Notes: generated from the letters alone by a model not told the origin. DNA of 40,584 nucleotides from an uncultured Parabacteroides sp. (GCA_947036995.1 CAMQTD010000003.1:1-40584), one strand, 5' to 3'. Positions 1 through 8,225 are shown, counted from the first letter of the stretch. Numbers and translations are program-made.

Positions 1-300
1 ACTACTAAATCCTTTATCTACACTAAAATCTCTTTGAAAAAAAGTGATAGAGGAGTGACAGAAAAGTGATAGTAAAGTGATAGAGGAATTTTTTAAGAAA
101 CAGTGTATCTATCTGTATATAAGCATTTTGAAAAACAGTAGTGATAGAGTGATAGAGGAATTGAAAAAAAACTTTCTGGGAATGTTGCGCTGGCTATTTT
201 TTTGACCAAAATAAACAGTAGTGTAGGGAGAAATAGACGGTGTCTATCTCATGGTAGACAGTAGTGCGTTGAGAAAAAGACAACGTCTATTTATACATTC
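1..300. repeat. Gene-free stretch with clustered AGTGATAG repeats
   Basis: No credible ORF lies here. The octamer AGTGATAG occurs five times, near 43, 65, 76, 140 and 148, and three copies extend to AGTGATAGAGG. A related AGTGACAG follows the first copy, and CAGTAGTG occurs near 137, 217 and 260. The first 25 bases read as a degenerate inverted copy. Near 232-293 an AATAGACG/CGTCTATT inverted pair encloses a smaller hairpin with arms GTCTATC and GGTAGAC. The function is unknown. The sequence suggests degenerating intergenic repeats rather than a gene remnant, and the cluster may continue beyond the left edge of the window. Confidence 0.6.
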
Positions 301-308
301 TCAATCTT

Positions 309-382
309 CTGCAATGTTTTGTGCTGAAAGCCGTAATGTTTCACACTAAAAACATTGCGGCTTCCAGCACAAAACATTACGG
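309..382. repeat. 33-bp imperfect inverted repeat (long hairpin)
   Basis: The left arm (309-341) and right arm (350-382) match at about 29 of 33 positions, around an 8-base loop CACACTAA. Each arm carries two AATGTTT-type blocks around an AAGCCG core. A further partial copy, AAAACATTGCAGCTT, follows at 393-407, so the element is also partly a direct repeat. The 74-aa ORF called across it on the minus strand is best seen as an artefact of the repeat. It lies downstream of the nagB terminator on the minus strand. It could be a REP-like or miniature palindromic element; I cannot tell whether it is dispersed in the genome. Confidence 0.75.
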
Positions 383-420
383 GTTCTGATATAAAACATT
401 GCAGCTTTTGAAATACATTA

Positions 421-463
421 AAAAAGGCTACTACCCCTTTCCATCGAAAAGAGTAGTAGCCTT
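421..463 (-). terminator. Rho-independent terminator after nagB
   Basis: A hairpin with stem AAAAGGCTACTAC / GTAGTAGCCTTTT and a loop of about 18 bases lies just beyond the nagB stop codon. Read on the minus strand it ends in a U-rich tract, as expected for the end of the ddh-lgt-fprA-nagB run. Confidence 0.8.
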
Positions 464-490
464 TTAATTGTATCAGCGATAAATCAAATC

Positions 491-1303
491 CTATTTCAAC
501 AATGTTGCAGGACAAAGATTTTCGTTTTCGATATCTTTAAAGTAGTTATAAGTTCCAACTTTAAGTTCTACTGTTGCAGCTTCGTCACATACGATGATAC
601 CTTTTGGATGCAGTTGTAGGGCTGTGATTGTCCACATTTGGCTGATCGCACCTTCAACTACTTGTTGTAAAGCGCGTGCTTTGTTGTGTCCGTTTACCAT
701 AATCAATACTTCTTTAGCATCTAATACAGTACCTACACCTACTGTTACTGATGTTTTAGGCACTTTAGTTACATCGTTATCAAAGAAACGAGAGTTTGCA
801 ATGATTGTGTCTGCTGTTAAAGTTTTCACACGTGTGCGTGAAGCAAGTGACGAACCTGGCTCGTTAAAAGCAATGTGTCCGTCAGGACCGATACCACCTA
901 AAAACAAATCAACACCACCTACTGCTTTCATGTCTGCTTCGTAAGCTGCACATTCTGCTTCAAGGTCTGCTGCGTTACCATTCAAGATGTGTACGTTTTC
1001 AGCTTTGATATCTACATGGCTGAAAAAGTTGTTCCACATAAATGAGTGGTAGCTTTCTGGATGCTCTTTTGGTAAACCTACATACTCATCCATATTGAAT
1101 GTGATGATGTTTTGGAACGAAATAACACCTTGTTTGTGTAATTCGATCAAACATTTGTACATACCCATTGGAGATGATCCAGTAGGTAGACCCAATACGA
1201 AAGGTTTTTCTGCTGTTGGGTTTGCTTTTTTAATCTTAGCGGCTACATAGTTAGCTGCCCACGACGATAGTTGGTCGTAATTTGGTTCAATAATTAATCT
1301 CAT
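491..1303 (-). CDS. nagB: Glucosamine-6-phosphate deaminase
   Basis: This cytoplasmic enzyme converts glucosamine 6-phosphate to fructose 6-phosphate and ammonia, linking amino-sugar catabolism to glycolysis. The 270-residue length matches the family (about 266). The phosphate-binding segment LGLPTGSSP is near residue 38, and [10 protein letters not shown] supplies the catalytic Asp72. [17 protein letters not shown] places Asp141, His143 and Glu148 at the positions known from the E. coli enzyme. The start ATG is 34 bases after the fprA stop, so it probably ends the ddh-lgt-fprA-nagB transcript, and a hairpin terminator follows. A GH20 hexosaminidase that could release GlcNAc is also in the window, but far away and in a separate unit. 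The assignment is secure. Confidence 0.97.
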   Translation of the reverse strand: MRLIIEPNYDQLSSWAANYVAAKIKKANPTAEKPFVLGLPTGSSPMGMYKCLIELHKQGVISFQNIITFNMDEYVGLPKEHPESYHSFMWNNFFSHVDIKAENVHILNGNAADLEAECAAYEADMKAVGGVDLFLGGIGPDGHIAFNEPGSSLASRTRVKTLTADTIIANSRFFDNDVTKVPKTSVTVGVGTVLDAKEVLIMVNGHNKARALQQVVEGAISQMWTITALQLHPKGIIVCDEAATVELKVGTYNYFKDIENENLCPATLLK

Positions 1304-1337
1304 AATGCTTTATACTATTTAATGTTCAAAACTCCGT

Positions 1338-2549
1338 TTATTCGGCGATATTTTCTGATTTGTTATTCAATCGTTCTGCCATTGCTTTACCTAATGCTAG
1401 ACAAGCGACATAACTTTCCGATTTCATTCCTTGCTTTTGCTCCACTGGAGATCCTACAACTTCCCATTTCGATGCCGTAGCAAATTCTGTTAAGCGTTTC
1501 ACGGCATTACCTGCCCAAGTGAACGAACCGAAGTATCCCAAGTAACGATTCTTTATATCCCTGATCTGAATTTTTGAAAGTATAGATTCTATCTCAGGAA
1601 AAAGAGCGTTGCTATAAGTAGGGCTACCAATAATTAATCCCTTATATTTAAATACATCTTTAATAATGTATGATGCGTGCGATTTAGAAACGTTGTGCAT
1701 TAGAATATTTTTCACTCCATTAGCAGCTAATTCCGAAGCAATCACTTCTGCCATCTGCTCTGTGTTTCCGTACATGCTGCCGTAGATAATTACAACACCG
1801 TCTTCGGCTTCGTATCGACTTAGTGTATCGTAAATACCGATCGCTTTTTGGATATGCTCACGCCATACAGGTCCGTGTGTAGAACAGATTGTTTGAATAT
1901 CAAGTGCGGCTAGCTTTTTGAGTGCTTTCTGAACAGGAACACCGTATTTACCAACAATATTGGCGTAATAACGGATCATCTCTTCCCAATATTTATCTAC
2001 ATTCATATCACAATCAAGCACAGCGCCATCAAGTGTACCAAAGGTTCCGAATGCATCGGCAGAGAATAGTACTTTATCTGTACTATCGTAAGTTACCATC
2101 ACTTCGGGCCAGTGTACCATCGGAGCCATGTAAAAATTTAGTTTGTGCGATCCAAGATCTAACACATCTCCCTCTTTTACTTCGTGTAGCCCTTCAGTGA
2201 TTCCGTGATAGCCATCCAACATACCGAATGTTTTGCTGTTTCCAACAATTTGCACATTGGGATAGAATTGACGAAGCAAGCGAATAGAGCCTGCATGATC
2301 GGGTTCCATATGGTTTACGATTAAGTAATCCAATGCTTTTCCATTTAACTGCGCTTCGATCTTTGCAAGAAACTGCTCCGAATAGCCAATGTCTACGGCA
2401 TCAATCAATGCCGTTTTATCATCCATTATTAAATAAGAGTTATACGAAACACCTTGTGGTAGGGGCCAAAGGTTCTCGAAAAGAACCTTTTGACGATCGT
2501 TTACTCCTACGTAATATATACTGTCTGTGATATTAGTCAACTTGTACAT
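1338..2549 (-). CDS. fprA: FprA-family A-type flavodiiron protein
   Basis: This is a flavodiiron oxidoreductase of 403 residues that reduces O2 (or NO) to harmless products in the cytoplasm of anaerobes. The N-terminal half is a metallo-beta-lactamase fold with the diiron motif HMEPDH (His80, Glu82, Asp84, His85), a further His in MVHWPE, Asp in FSADAFG and His in CSTHGPVW. The C-terminal half is a flavodoxin-like FMN domain beginning around IIYGSMYGNTEQMAE, near residue 254. No rubredoxin or flavin reductase domain is fused, so the electron donor must be encoded elsewhere. It starts 6 bases after lgt, so the two are almost certainly co-transcribed. Whether O2 or NO is the physiological substrate cannot be read from the sequence. 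Confidence 0.93.
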   Translation of the reverse strand: MYKLTNITDSIYYVGVNDRQKVLFENLWPLPQGVSYNSYLIMDDKTALIDAVDIGYSEQFLAKIEAQLNGKALDYLIVNHMEPDHAGSIRLLRQFYPNVQIVGNSKTFGMLDGYHGITEGLHEVKEGDVLDLGSHKLNFYMAPMVHWPEVMVTYDSTDKVLFSADAFGTFGTLDGAVLDCDMNVDKYWEEMIRYYANIVGKYGVPVQKALKKLAALDIQTICSTHGPVWREHIQKAIGIYDTLSRYEAEDGVVIIYGSMYGNTEQMAEVIASELAANGVKNILMHNVSKSHASYIIKDVFKYKGLIIGSPTYSNALFPEIESILSKIQIRDIKNRYLGYFGSFTWAGNAVKRLTEFATASKWEVVGSPVEQKQGMKSESYVACLALGKAMAERLNNKSENIAE

Positions 2550-2555
2550 GTCTAA

Positions 2556-3371
2556 TTATTTTTTTCTAAGGGCATTATAAACAAACCAAACACCCGCTAA
2601 AACAAAAGGGATACTAAGCCATTGTCCCATATTAAGGGTCATATTGTCCTCAAAATGTTCTTGGTTATTCTTTAAGAATTCAATAAAGAATCTTGATAAA
2701 AAGATACCAATCATAAATACACCAAAAATCAATCCTTGCTTTTTATAAGCATCTTTTTTCCAATAAAGCCACATCGAAATGGCAAATGTTATAAGATATG
2801 AGATCGCTTCGTATAGTTGTGTAGGATGCGAAGGCGCTGTAAAGATTGGCTCTGCACCTCTGCGCCACTGTCCGATGTTTTCGATAAAACGAAAACCCCA
2901 AGGGAATTCGGTTGTATGACCGTATATCTCGTGATTCATCAAATTTCCGAAACGTATCATTGCAGAAACTAATCCTGTAGGTACAACCAAGCGGTCGAAA
3001 GTCCACATCATAGGCTTATGCGTAACACGCTTTGAAAAGAAATAGATAGCAATGATGATACCTATTACCCCTCCATGACTTGCCAATCCGCCTTCCCATA
3101 TTTTGAGAATATCTCCGGGATTGGCAAGATAATAAGTTGGGTCGTAAAATAAACAGTGTCCTAACCGGGCGCCGATCACCGTACCGAGCATCGTATAAAT
3201 AAGAATCTTATCTAACCACTCTTCTGGTATAGATTCTTTTTTAAATATTTTCTCCATTATTTTGTAGCCAATAAGAAATCCTAAGGCAAACATTAATCCA
3301 TACCAGCGTATCTCTCGTGGACCAATGGTAAAAATGGTCGGATCGGCAGTCCAAGTTATAAATGACAACAT
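2556..3371 (-). CDS. lgt: Prolipoprotein diacylglyceryl transferase
   Basis: Lgt is the inner-membrane enzyme that moves diacylglycerol from phosphatidylglycerol to the lipobox cysteine of prelipoproteins, the first step of lipoprotein maturation. The protein has 271 residues and about seven hydrophobic segments. The family signature is present as RFGNLMNHEIYG (residues 140-151), the essential-histidine region as GGLASHGGVIG (His99), and HPTQLYEA near the C-terminal third. It follows ddh by 22 bases and precedes fprA by 6, inside one apparent operon. A client in the same window is the GH20 lipoprotein at 35804-38131. Confidence 0.96.
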   Translation of the reverse strand: MLSFITWTADPTIFTIGPREIRWYGLMFALGFLIGYKIMEKIFKKESIPEEWLDKILIYTMLGTVIGARLGHCLFYDPTYYLANPGDILKIWEGGLASHGGVIGIIIAIYFFSKRVTHKPMMWTFDRLVVPTGLVSAMIRFGNLMNHEIYGHTTEFPWGFRFIENIGQWRRGAEPIFTAPSHPTQLYEAISYLITFAISMWLYWKKDAYKKQGLIFGVFMIGIFLSRFFIEFLKNNQEHFEDNMTLNMGQWLSIPFVLAGVWFVYNALRKK

Positions 3372-3393
3372 TGTATATTTTATTTTATAATGA

Positions 3394-4290
3394 CTATACT
3401 AAACGTCTGATTAGATCTTCTCTATCTCCTGGCAACATATCAATCATCGGAAGTTCGATCATCGTGTATGCTCCTGGCTGTTGCTTGAAGCTGGCACGTG
3501 CTACCGATACTAATACTTGTGCTGTTAATGCTGGGTTATTGATACGCATGCTGAAATCGATCAACTGATTTTGCGTTTTCCCAGAAACACCTTTGCGTGA
3601 TAGGTTTACACCATGTCCCATATCTAATAGGTTCTCTACAGATTCAACTTGCATAACGTGTGTATCATCATGAACGAAATATTCGTCTTTCTTGATATTT
3701 GCTGCTACGGTGTTAAAATCAAAACCTGGCTTAACTTCGATATAAACCATACGACGGTGAACGCCTGTACCTGTAGGAATAGTCATAGAAAGTGCTGCTT
3801 CAACACCATCAATCGCTTTAACAGCTACAGTGTGTCCCATACTCATACCCGGACCAAAGTTTGTATATGTAATTCCTTTTGGAACCATCGCTTCAAGTAG
3901 TGCACGCACAACCGAGTCGCTTCCTGGATCCCATCCAGCAGAGATAATAGCAACGCTATTGTTTGCTTTTCCGACAGCAGCAAGTTCTCTACGAAGATCT
4001 ACAATACCACCGTGGATATCGTAACTATCTACTGTATTAATGCCCATCGCTAAGATTTGTTTTGCAAAAGCTTCAACGCTACGTGTTGGAGTAGCTAAAA
4101 CGGCTACGTCTACATCCTTAAGTTTGGTGATACAATCTACCACATCATAACTCTTCAATTCGTCAGGTACATCATTCGCATTACGACGTACTACACCTGC
4201 AACCTCGAAATCAGGAGCAGCCTGTAAAGCGTCCAAAACATATTTACCAATGTTACCATAGCCAACAATAGCAGCTCTAAACTTTTTCAT
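3394..4290 (-). CDS. ddh: meso-Diaminopimelate D-dehydrogenase
   Basis: This NADP-dependent enzyme interconverts tetrahydrodipicolinate (plus ammonia) and meso-2,6-diaminopimelate, giving a one-step route to the peptidoglycan cross-linking residue and lysine precursor. The 298-residue protein begins with a Rossmann nucleotide-binding loop, VGYGNIGKYVL. Family features follow: ATPTRSVE, DSYDIHGGI, SAGWDPGSDS and the substrate-site stretch NFGPGMSMGHTVAVKAIDG. It heads the ddh-lgt-fprA-nagB run. A TAACTTTG -7 element about 90 bases upstream on the minus strand suggests the promoter. MurE in this window has the meso-DAP-type DNPR motif, which fits this supply route. Confidence 0.95.
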   Translation of the reverse strand: MKKFRAAIVGYGNIGKYVLDALQAAPDFEVAGVVRRNANDVPDELKSYDVVDCITKLKDVDVAVLATPTRSVEAFAKQILAMGINTVDSYDIHGGIVDLRRELAAVGKANNSVAIISAGWDPGSDSVVRALLEAMVPKGITYTNFGPGMSMGHTVAVKAIDGVEAALSMTIPTGTGVHRRMVYIEVKPGFDFNTVAANIKKDEYFVHDDTHVMQVESVENLLDMGHGVNLSRKGVSGKTQNQLIDFSMRINNPALTAQVLVSVARASFKQQPGAYTMIELPMIDMLPGDREDLIRRLV

Positions 4291-4379
4291 ACACTTATTT
4301 TTTTTATGTTATATACTCATAATCTATTCTCACGACTTTATCCAAAACGCTACAAGAGCACTTCTGCAGTTTCGCACCG

Positions 4380-4387
4380 CAAAGTTA
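4380..4387 (-). promoter_or_regulatory. Putative -7 box for ddh operon
   Basis: On the minus strand this reads TAACTTTG, a match to the Bacteroidota -7 consensus TAnnTTTG, about 90 bases before the ddh ATG. I see no clear -33 TTTG. The octamer alone is a weak motif; its position between divergent genes supports it. Confidence 0.45.
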
Positions 4388-4491
4388 ACTATTTCTGCGT
4401 TATTCTCCGCTGCTTATAGGCGTGATTATAGACCCCAACAAAAATACAGAAAATAATGTCTGCAGAAGATATAATGCAAAATTCTTTTTAT

Positions 4492-4499
4492 TAATTTTG
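4492..4499 (+). promoter_or_regulatory. Putative -7 box for ruvA
   Basis: TAATTTTG fits the TAnnTTTG consensus and lies 34 bases before the ruvA ATG. It is divergent from the ddh element in the same intergenic gap. No convincing -33 element is visible. Confidence 0.45.
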
Positions 4500-4532
4500 C
4501 ATTTCACACACACAAATAACACGTAACATAAA

Positions 4533-5123
4533 ATGATAGAATATATTAAAGGAGAGATTACAGAGTTAACACCTGCCCTTATGATTATGGAAACAGGCGG
4601 AATTGGATACGCAATCAGTATATCATTAAATACATATACCGCATTTAATGGTAAGGATACAGGGAAAATATATATCCACGAAATAATCCGAGAAGATACA
4701 CATCAACTTTATGGATTTGCAGAGTTGTCAGAACGTGAACTATTCTTACTCCTAATCAGTGTTTCTGGTGTGGGGGCAAATACAGCACGTATGATACTCT
4801 CTTCTCTTCCTCCAAACGAATTAATTGTGGCTATTGTTGATAAAAACGAAGCGCTGCTCACAAACGTAAAAGGGATCGGAGCCAAAACAGCTCAACGAAT
4901 TTTAATTGATTTAAAAAATAAGGTGAAAAGCCCTACAACAGGAAATTCGACAAATAATACGGCAAACACACCAAATCATGCTGTGGCAGAAGAAGCTGTA
5001 GCGGCACTAGTAATGTTGGGATTCCAGAAAAATGCATCTCAAAAAGCAGTTGTTTCGATCTTGAAAATTTCGCCAACTGCTGCAATTGAGCAAGTTATAA
5101 AATCTGCACTGAGAATGTTATAA
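4533..5123 (+). CDS. ruvA: Holliday junction branch migration protein RuvA
   Basis: RuvA binds four-way DNA junctions and loads the RuvB motor for branch migration in recombination and repair. The 196 residues have the family layout. An N-terminal OB fold (MIEYIKGEITELTP onward) comes first. Two helix-hairpin-helix motifs follow: LLISVSGVGANTARMIL near residue 77 and LTNVKGIGAKTAQRIL near residue 110. A flexible Asn/Thr-rich linker (about 132-148) leads to a C-terminal helical domain that contacts RuvB (EEAVAALVMLGF). It stands alone on the plus strand; ruvB is not in the window. The tail is slightly shorter than in E. coli RuvA (203 residues). Confidence 0.96.
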   Translation: MIEYIKGEITELTPALMIMETGGIGYAISISLNTYTAFNGKDTGKIYIHEIIREDTHQLYGFAELSERELFLLLISVSGVGANTARMILSSLPPNELIVAIVDKNEALLTNVKGIGAKTAQRILIDLKNKVKSPTTGNSTNNTANTPNHAVAEEAVAALVMLGFQKNASQKAVVSILKISPTAAIEQVIKSALRML

Positions 5124-5285
5124 ACATGAAGTTATATATTAAATCAGACATAGATAAACAATAATTAAAAAAAAGAACGCTATCGTTTATTAAATCCATA
5201 AAGTTAAAAAGAAAAGCTCTATTAGATAACCTACTGAATACAAAGATTCTTAATTGTTAATTTAACATCATACAAAAAAAGAGTG

Positions 5286-5322
5286 ATCACCCATCATTAA
5301 ACATTTTTTAATGATGGGTGAT
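5286..5322. terminator. 16-bp perfect hairpin between ruvA and rprX
   Basis: ATCACCCATCATTAAA pairs perfectly with its reverse complement across a 5-base loop (CATTT). A-rich sequence flanks it on the left and T-rich sequence on the right (ATTTTCATGTTTTTT). The most economical reading is a terminator for ruvA. It lies only about 85 bases before the rprX ATG, so a role in the rprX leader is also possible. The rest of 5124-5407 is AT-rich and holds nothing recognisable. Confidence 0.6.
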
Positions 5323-5407
5323 GAATATTTTCATGTTTTTTGTGTGATTATTAAACTTAAACACCCTTTATTTGTTCTTTATAAAGATTAGTAAAAAAAG
5401 TCGAAAA

Positions 5408-6949
5408 ATGAGAAAGTCTACTATATGGTTACTTGCTGTTGTTATGGGGTTCGCCTTTGCAGGTTTATTATACCTACAGGTTAGCTATGTAAGCACGATA
5501 CTAAAGACGCGAAACGATCAATTTAATGAAATCGTTAAACGAAGTCTGCATCAAGTATCTCGCGCATTAGAGTTGGAGGAAACACGTAAAATGCTCGAAG
5601 ACGATATCAAAAACAACGAATTGCTATATCAAAATGATGTAAAACAGATTGATGATCTTGTTAAGCATGGTAAGTATCAATCTCAAATAATAGATCCTAC
5701 AGGCAGTATTGATTATACAGAGACAGAGGGCTTCGGTACCAGTAAAGTAGAACAAACTCCTATCCTAAGCAATCCGACACAACGCAATAATATTGTTTCA
5801 ACATCTCGTCAGATGCAACAAATCCTGCGAGAGCGATATAAATATCAAAATGGGTTGATGTATGAAGTATTACTAAGCCTTTTAACAACAACAAATTTAA
5901 ACCCAATCCAAGAGCGGATTGATTTTAAACAGTTAAACATCTATTTGAAACAAGAGTTTACGAATAACGGGCTTAACATTCCATTTATATTTTCGGTAAT
6001 TAATAAAGATGGACATGTAGTATATCAAAATGGAGAGATTAAAAAAAATTATCCTGCTGGGGCTATTACACAGGTTCTGTTTTCGAACGACCCTCCATCT
6101 AGATTAAACTACTTAAAGGTATATTTTCCAACAAAAAGTAGTTATATATTTAGTTCAGTAGAGTTTTTAGCACCATCGGTTGCTTTTACGCTGGTATTGC
6201 TTATTACATTTATTGTAACAATTGCTTTAGTATTCAGACAAAAGAAATTGTCTGAAATGAAAAATGACTTTATAAACAATATGACACATGAGCTTAAAAC
6301 ACCTGTATCAACAATCTCACTAGCAGCACAAATGCTTAAAGATTCTGATATAACAAAAAGCCCTGACGTGTTTAAACATATTGCTGGCGTTATAAATGAC
6401 GAAGCTAAACGACTCGGATTCCTTGTAGAGAAAGTGCTTCAAATGTCTCTTTTCGAACGTCAAAAAGCTGCATTAAAACTAAAGGAGTTGGATGCAAATG
6501 ATTTAATCGCAAATATTGCAAATACCTTTAAACTAAAGGTGGAAAAATATGGCGGAGAGATAGACATCGAATTGGAAGCTGAAGAGTCGGCTATTTATGT
6601 AGATGAAATGCACTTTACAAATGTATTATTCAATTTAATGGATAATGCTGTTAAATACAGAAGAACTGATTTGCCACTAAAATTGATGGCAAGAACAAAA
6701 AACGAGAATGGAAAATTAATCCTCACCATTGAAGACAATGGCGTGGGTATAAAAAAAGAGTACCTTAAAAAGGTTTTTGATCGTTTCTTTAGAGTGCCTA
6801 CAGGCAATGTGCACGATGTAAAAGGATTCGGTTTAGGATTGGCTTATGTACGCAAAATAATAGAAGACCTCTCTGGCTCAATTCGTGCAGAGAGCGATAT
6901 CAATAGTGGAACAAAATTTATTATTACTTTACCTCTTATAAAAAGTTAG
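5408..6949 (+). CDS. rprX: Two-component sensor histidine kinase, RprX-like
   Basis: This is a membrane sensor kinase partnered with the response regulator immediately downstream. I start it at the ATG of MRKSTIWLL (513 residues) because the track's upstream TTG start adds residues with no support. A transmembrane helix at about 5-25 and a second at about 254-276 flank a periplasmic sensor region of roughly 230 residues. The HisKA box FINNMTHELKTP has phospho-acceptor His294. The ATPase domain has NLMDNAVKY (N box), EDNGVGI (G1) and GFGLGLAYV (G2). The N-terminal sequence and partner closely resemble Bacteroides RprX as I remember it. The stimulus is unknown. The rprY ATG lies 2 bases after the stop. 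Confidence 0.9.
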   Translation: MRKSTIWLLAVVMGFAFAGLLYLQVSYVSTILKTRNDQFNEIVKRSLHQVSRALELEETRKMLEDDIKNNELLYQNDVKQIDDLVKHGKYQSQIIDPTGSIDYTETEGFGTSKVEQTPILSNPTQRNNIVSTSRQMQQILRERYKYQNGLMYEVLLSLLTTTNLNPIQERIDFKQLNIYLKQEFTNNGLNIPFIFSVINKDGHVVYQNGEIKKNYPAGAITQVLFSNDPPSRLNYLKVYFPTKSSYIFSSVEFLAPSVAFTLVLLITFIVTIALVFRQKKLSEMKNDFINNMTHELKTPVSTISLAAQMLKDSDITKSPDVFKHIAGVINDEAKRLGFLVEKVLQMSLFERQKAALKLKELDANDLIANIANTFKLKVEKYGGEIDIELEAEESAIYVDEMHFTNVLFNLMDNAVKYRRTDLPLKLMARTKNENGKLILTIEDNGVGIKKEYLKKVFDRFFRVPTGNVHDVKGFGLGLAYVRKIIEDLSGSIRAESDINSGTKFIITLPLIKS

Positions 6950-6951
6950 TT

Positions 6952-7686
6952 ATGGAAGAAAAAATGAAGATCTTCTTTTGCGAAGATGATGAAAATTTAG
7001 GAATGCTTTTAAGAGAATACTTACAAGCAAAAGGGTATATTACAGATCTTTTCGCTGATGGCGAAGCAGGTTATAAAGGCTTTACAAAAGGAAAATACGA
7101 TCTTTGCGTATTGGACGTAATGATGCCTAAAAAAGATGGCTTTACTTTAGCTCAAGAAATTAGATCAATCAATCCTGATATCCCTGTTATCTTTCTTACA
7201 GCAAAAACGATGAAAGAAGATATCCTAGAAGGATTTAAAATTGGAGCAGACGATTATTTGACAAAACCTTTCAGCATGGAAGAGCTTTTGCTTCGTATTG
7301 AGGCAATCCTTCGTCGCGTAAAAGGTAAAAAGATGAAAGATGTACCATTTTACAAACTTGGTAACTTCTTATTCGACACACAGAAACAAACACTTTCTAT
7401 TGGCGAAAAAGTTACAAAGTTAACAACTAAAGAGTGCGAACTTTTAAGTTTACTATGTGCTCATGCAAATGAAATTTTAGAGCGTAACTACGCTTTGAAA
7501 ACAATCTGGGTAGATGATAACTACTTCAATGCAAGAAGCATGGATGTTTACATCACTAAACTTCGTAAGTTGTTGAAAGATGATGCTGGAATTGAGATTA
7601 TCAATATCCACGGTAAAGGTTATAAACTAATCACTCCTTCTGGCGAAGAGCAAGTGCTTGACGAAAGTACAATTCAAGTATTGTAG
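6952..7686 (+). CDS. rprY: OmpR-family response regulator, RprY-like
   Basis: This is the DNA-binding response regulator that receives phosphate from the adjacent RprX-like kinase. The receiver domain (about 1-120) has the acidic pair Asp12/Asp13, phospho-acceptor Asp55 in CVLDVMMPKKDG, switch Thr83 and Lys105 in YLTKPFSMEE. The C-terminal winged helix (about 133-232) is of the OmpR/PhoB type, with ARSMDVYITKLRKLLKDD as recognition region and IINIHGKGYKL as the wing hairpin. The 244-residue length fits the family. It is translated 2 bases after rprX, indicating coupling, and a strong hairpin follows. RprY homologues in Bacteroidales are linked to stress and redox gene control; the targets here are unknown. 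Confidence 0.92.
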   Translation: MEEKMKIFFCEDDENLGMLLREYLQAKGYITDLFADGEAGYKGFTKGKYDLCVLDVMMPKKDGFTLAQEIRSINPDIPVIFLTAKTMKEDILEGFKIGADDYLTKPFSMEELLLRIEAILRRVKGKKMKDVPFYKLGNFLFDTQKQTLSIGEKVTKLTTKECELLSLLCAHANEILERNYALKTIWVDDNYFNARSMDVYITKLRKLLKDDAGIEIINIHGKGYKLITPSGEEQVLDESTIQVL

Positions 7687-7705
7687 TCTATAAACATTGA
7701 CATAT

Positions 7706-7757
7706 AAAAAGGGAGAGCTTATCAATACAATTGTATTTGATAGGCTCTCCCTCTTTT
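7706..7757. terminator. Bidirectional terminator between rprY and yqeY
   Basis: The near-perfect stem GGGAGAGC-TATCAA-ACAAT / ATTGT-TTGATA-GCTCTCCC (7711-7751) is flanked by AAAAA on the left and CTCTTTTAT on the right. It sits between two convergent genes, so it can end both the rprXY transcript and the long dcw transcript. Confidence 0.85.
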
Positions 7758-7775
7758 ATATACTAAGTGTTTATA

Positions 7776-8225
7776 TTACGCAAGTAAACGTTTTACTGTT
7801 TCAGAAATAGCACGACCCTCTGCCTTTCCTGCTAATGCCTTAGAAGCTGCACCCATTACTTTACCCATATCTTTAGGACCTTCTGCTCCAACTTCTGTAA
7901 TGATTGATTTGATTTTAGCATCTAACTCTTCTGCTGTCATCTGTGCTGGAAGGTAAATTTCGATACATGCAACCTCTTCAAGCTCTTTTGCTGCCAATTC
8001 TGGACGATCTTGCTTGCTAAAAATATCAGCACTGTCCTTACGTTGTTTCACCATCTTTTGAAGAATCTTGATTGCAACATCTTCAGAAAGTTCTCCATCA
8101 CCACCTTTTACGGTTTTAGCTTCGATAAATTCTTTTTTAATTCCTCTTAAAGCCTCTAATCTTACTTTATCTTTTGCCAACATGGCTTTTTTAATATCAC
8201 CACTTACTTGTTCAAATAAATCCAT
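7776..8225 (-). CDS. yqeY: GatB/YqeY domain protein
   Basis: This stand-alone 149-residue protein belongs to the YqeY family, which is related to the C-terminal tRNA-binding domain of the amidotransferase subunit GatB. Recognisable stretches are RLEALRGIKKEFIEAK, EVACIEIYLPAQM and GPKDMGKVMGAASKALAGKAEGR, the family's conserved C-terminal block. The ATG is 17 bases after the ftsZ stop, and there is a terminator immediately downstream. It is therefore probably the last gene of the dcw transcript, a position I recall for it in other Bacteroidales. Its biochemical role is not established; a link to tRNA is inferred from the domain. Confidence 0.9.
   Translation of the reverse strand: MDLFEQVSGDIKKAMLAKDKVRLEALRGIKKEFIEAKTVKGGDGELSEDVAIKILQKMVKQRKDSADIFSKQDRPELAAKELEEVACIEIYLPAQMTAEELDAKIKSIITEVGAEGPKDMGKVMGAASKALAGKAEGRAISETVKRLLA

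Noticed and set aside
291-515. 74-aa minus-strand ORF overlapping the end of nagB
   Set aside because: It runs through the 33-bp hairpin and the terminator and has no family resemblance; its length is a side effect of the repeat.
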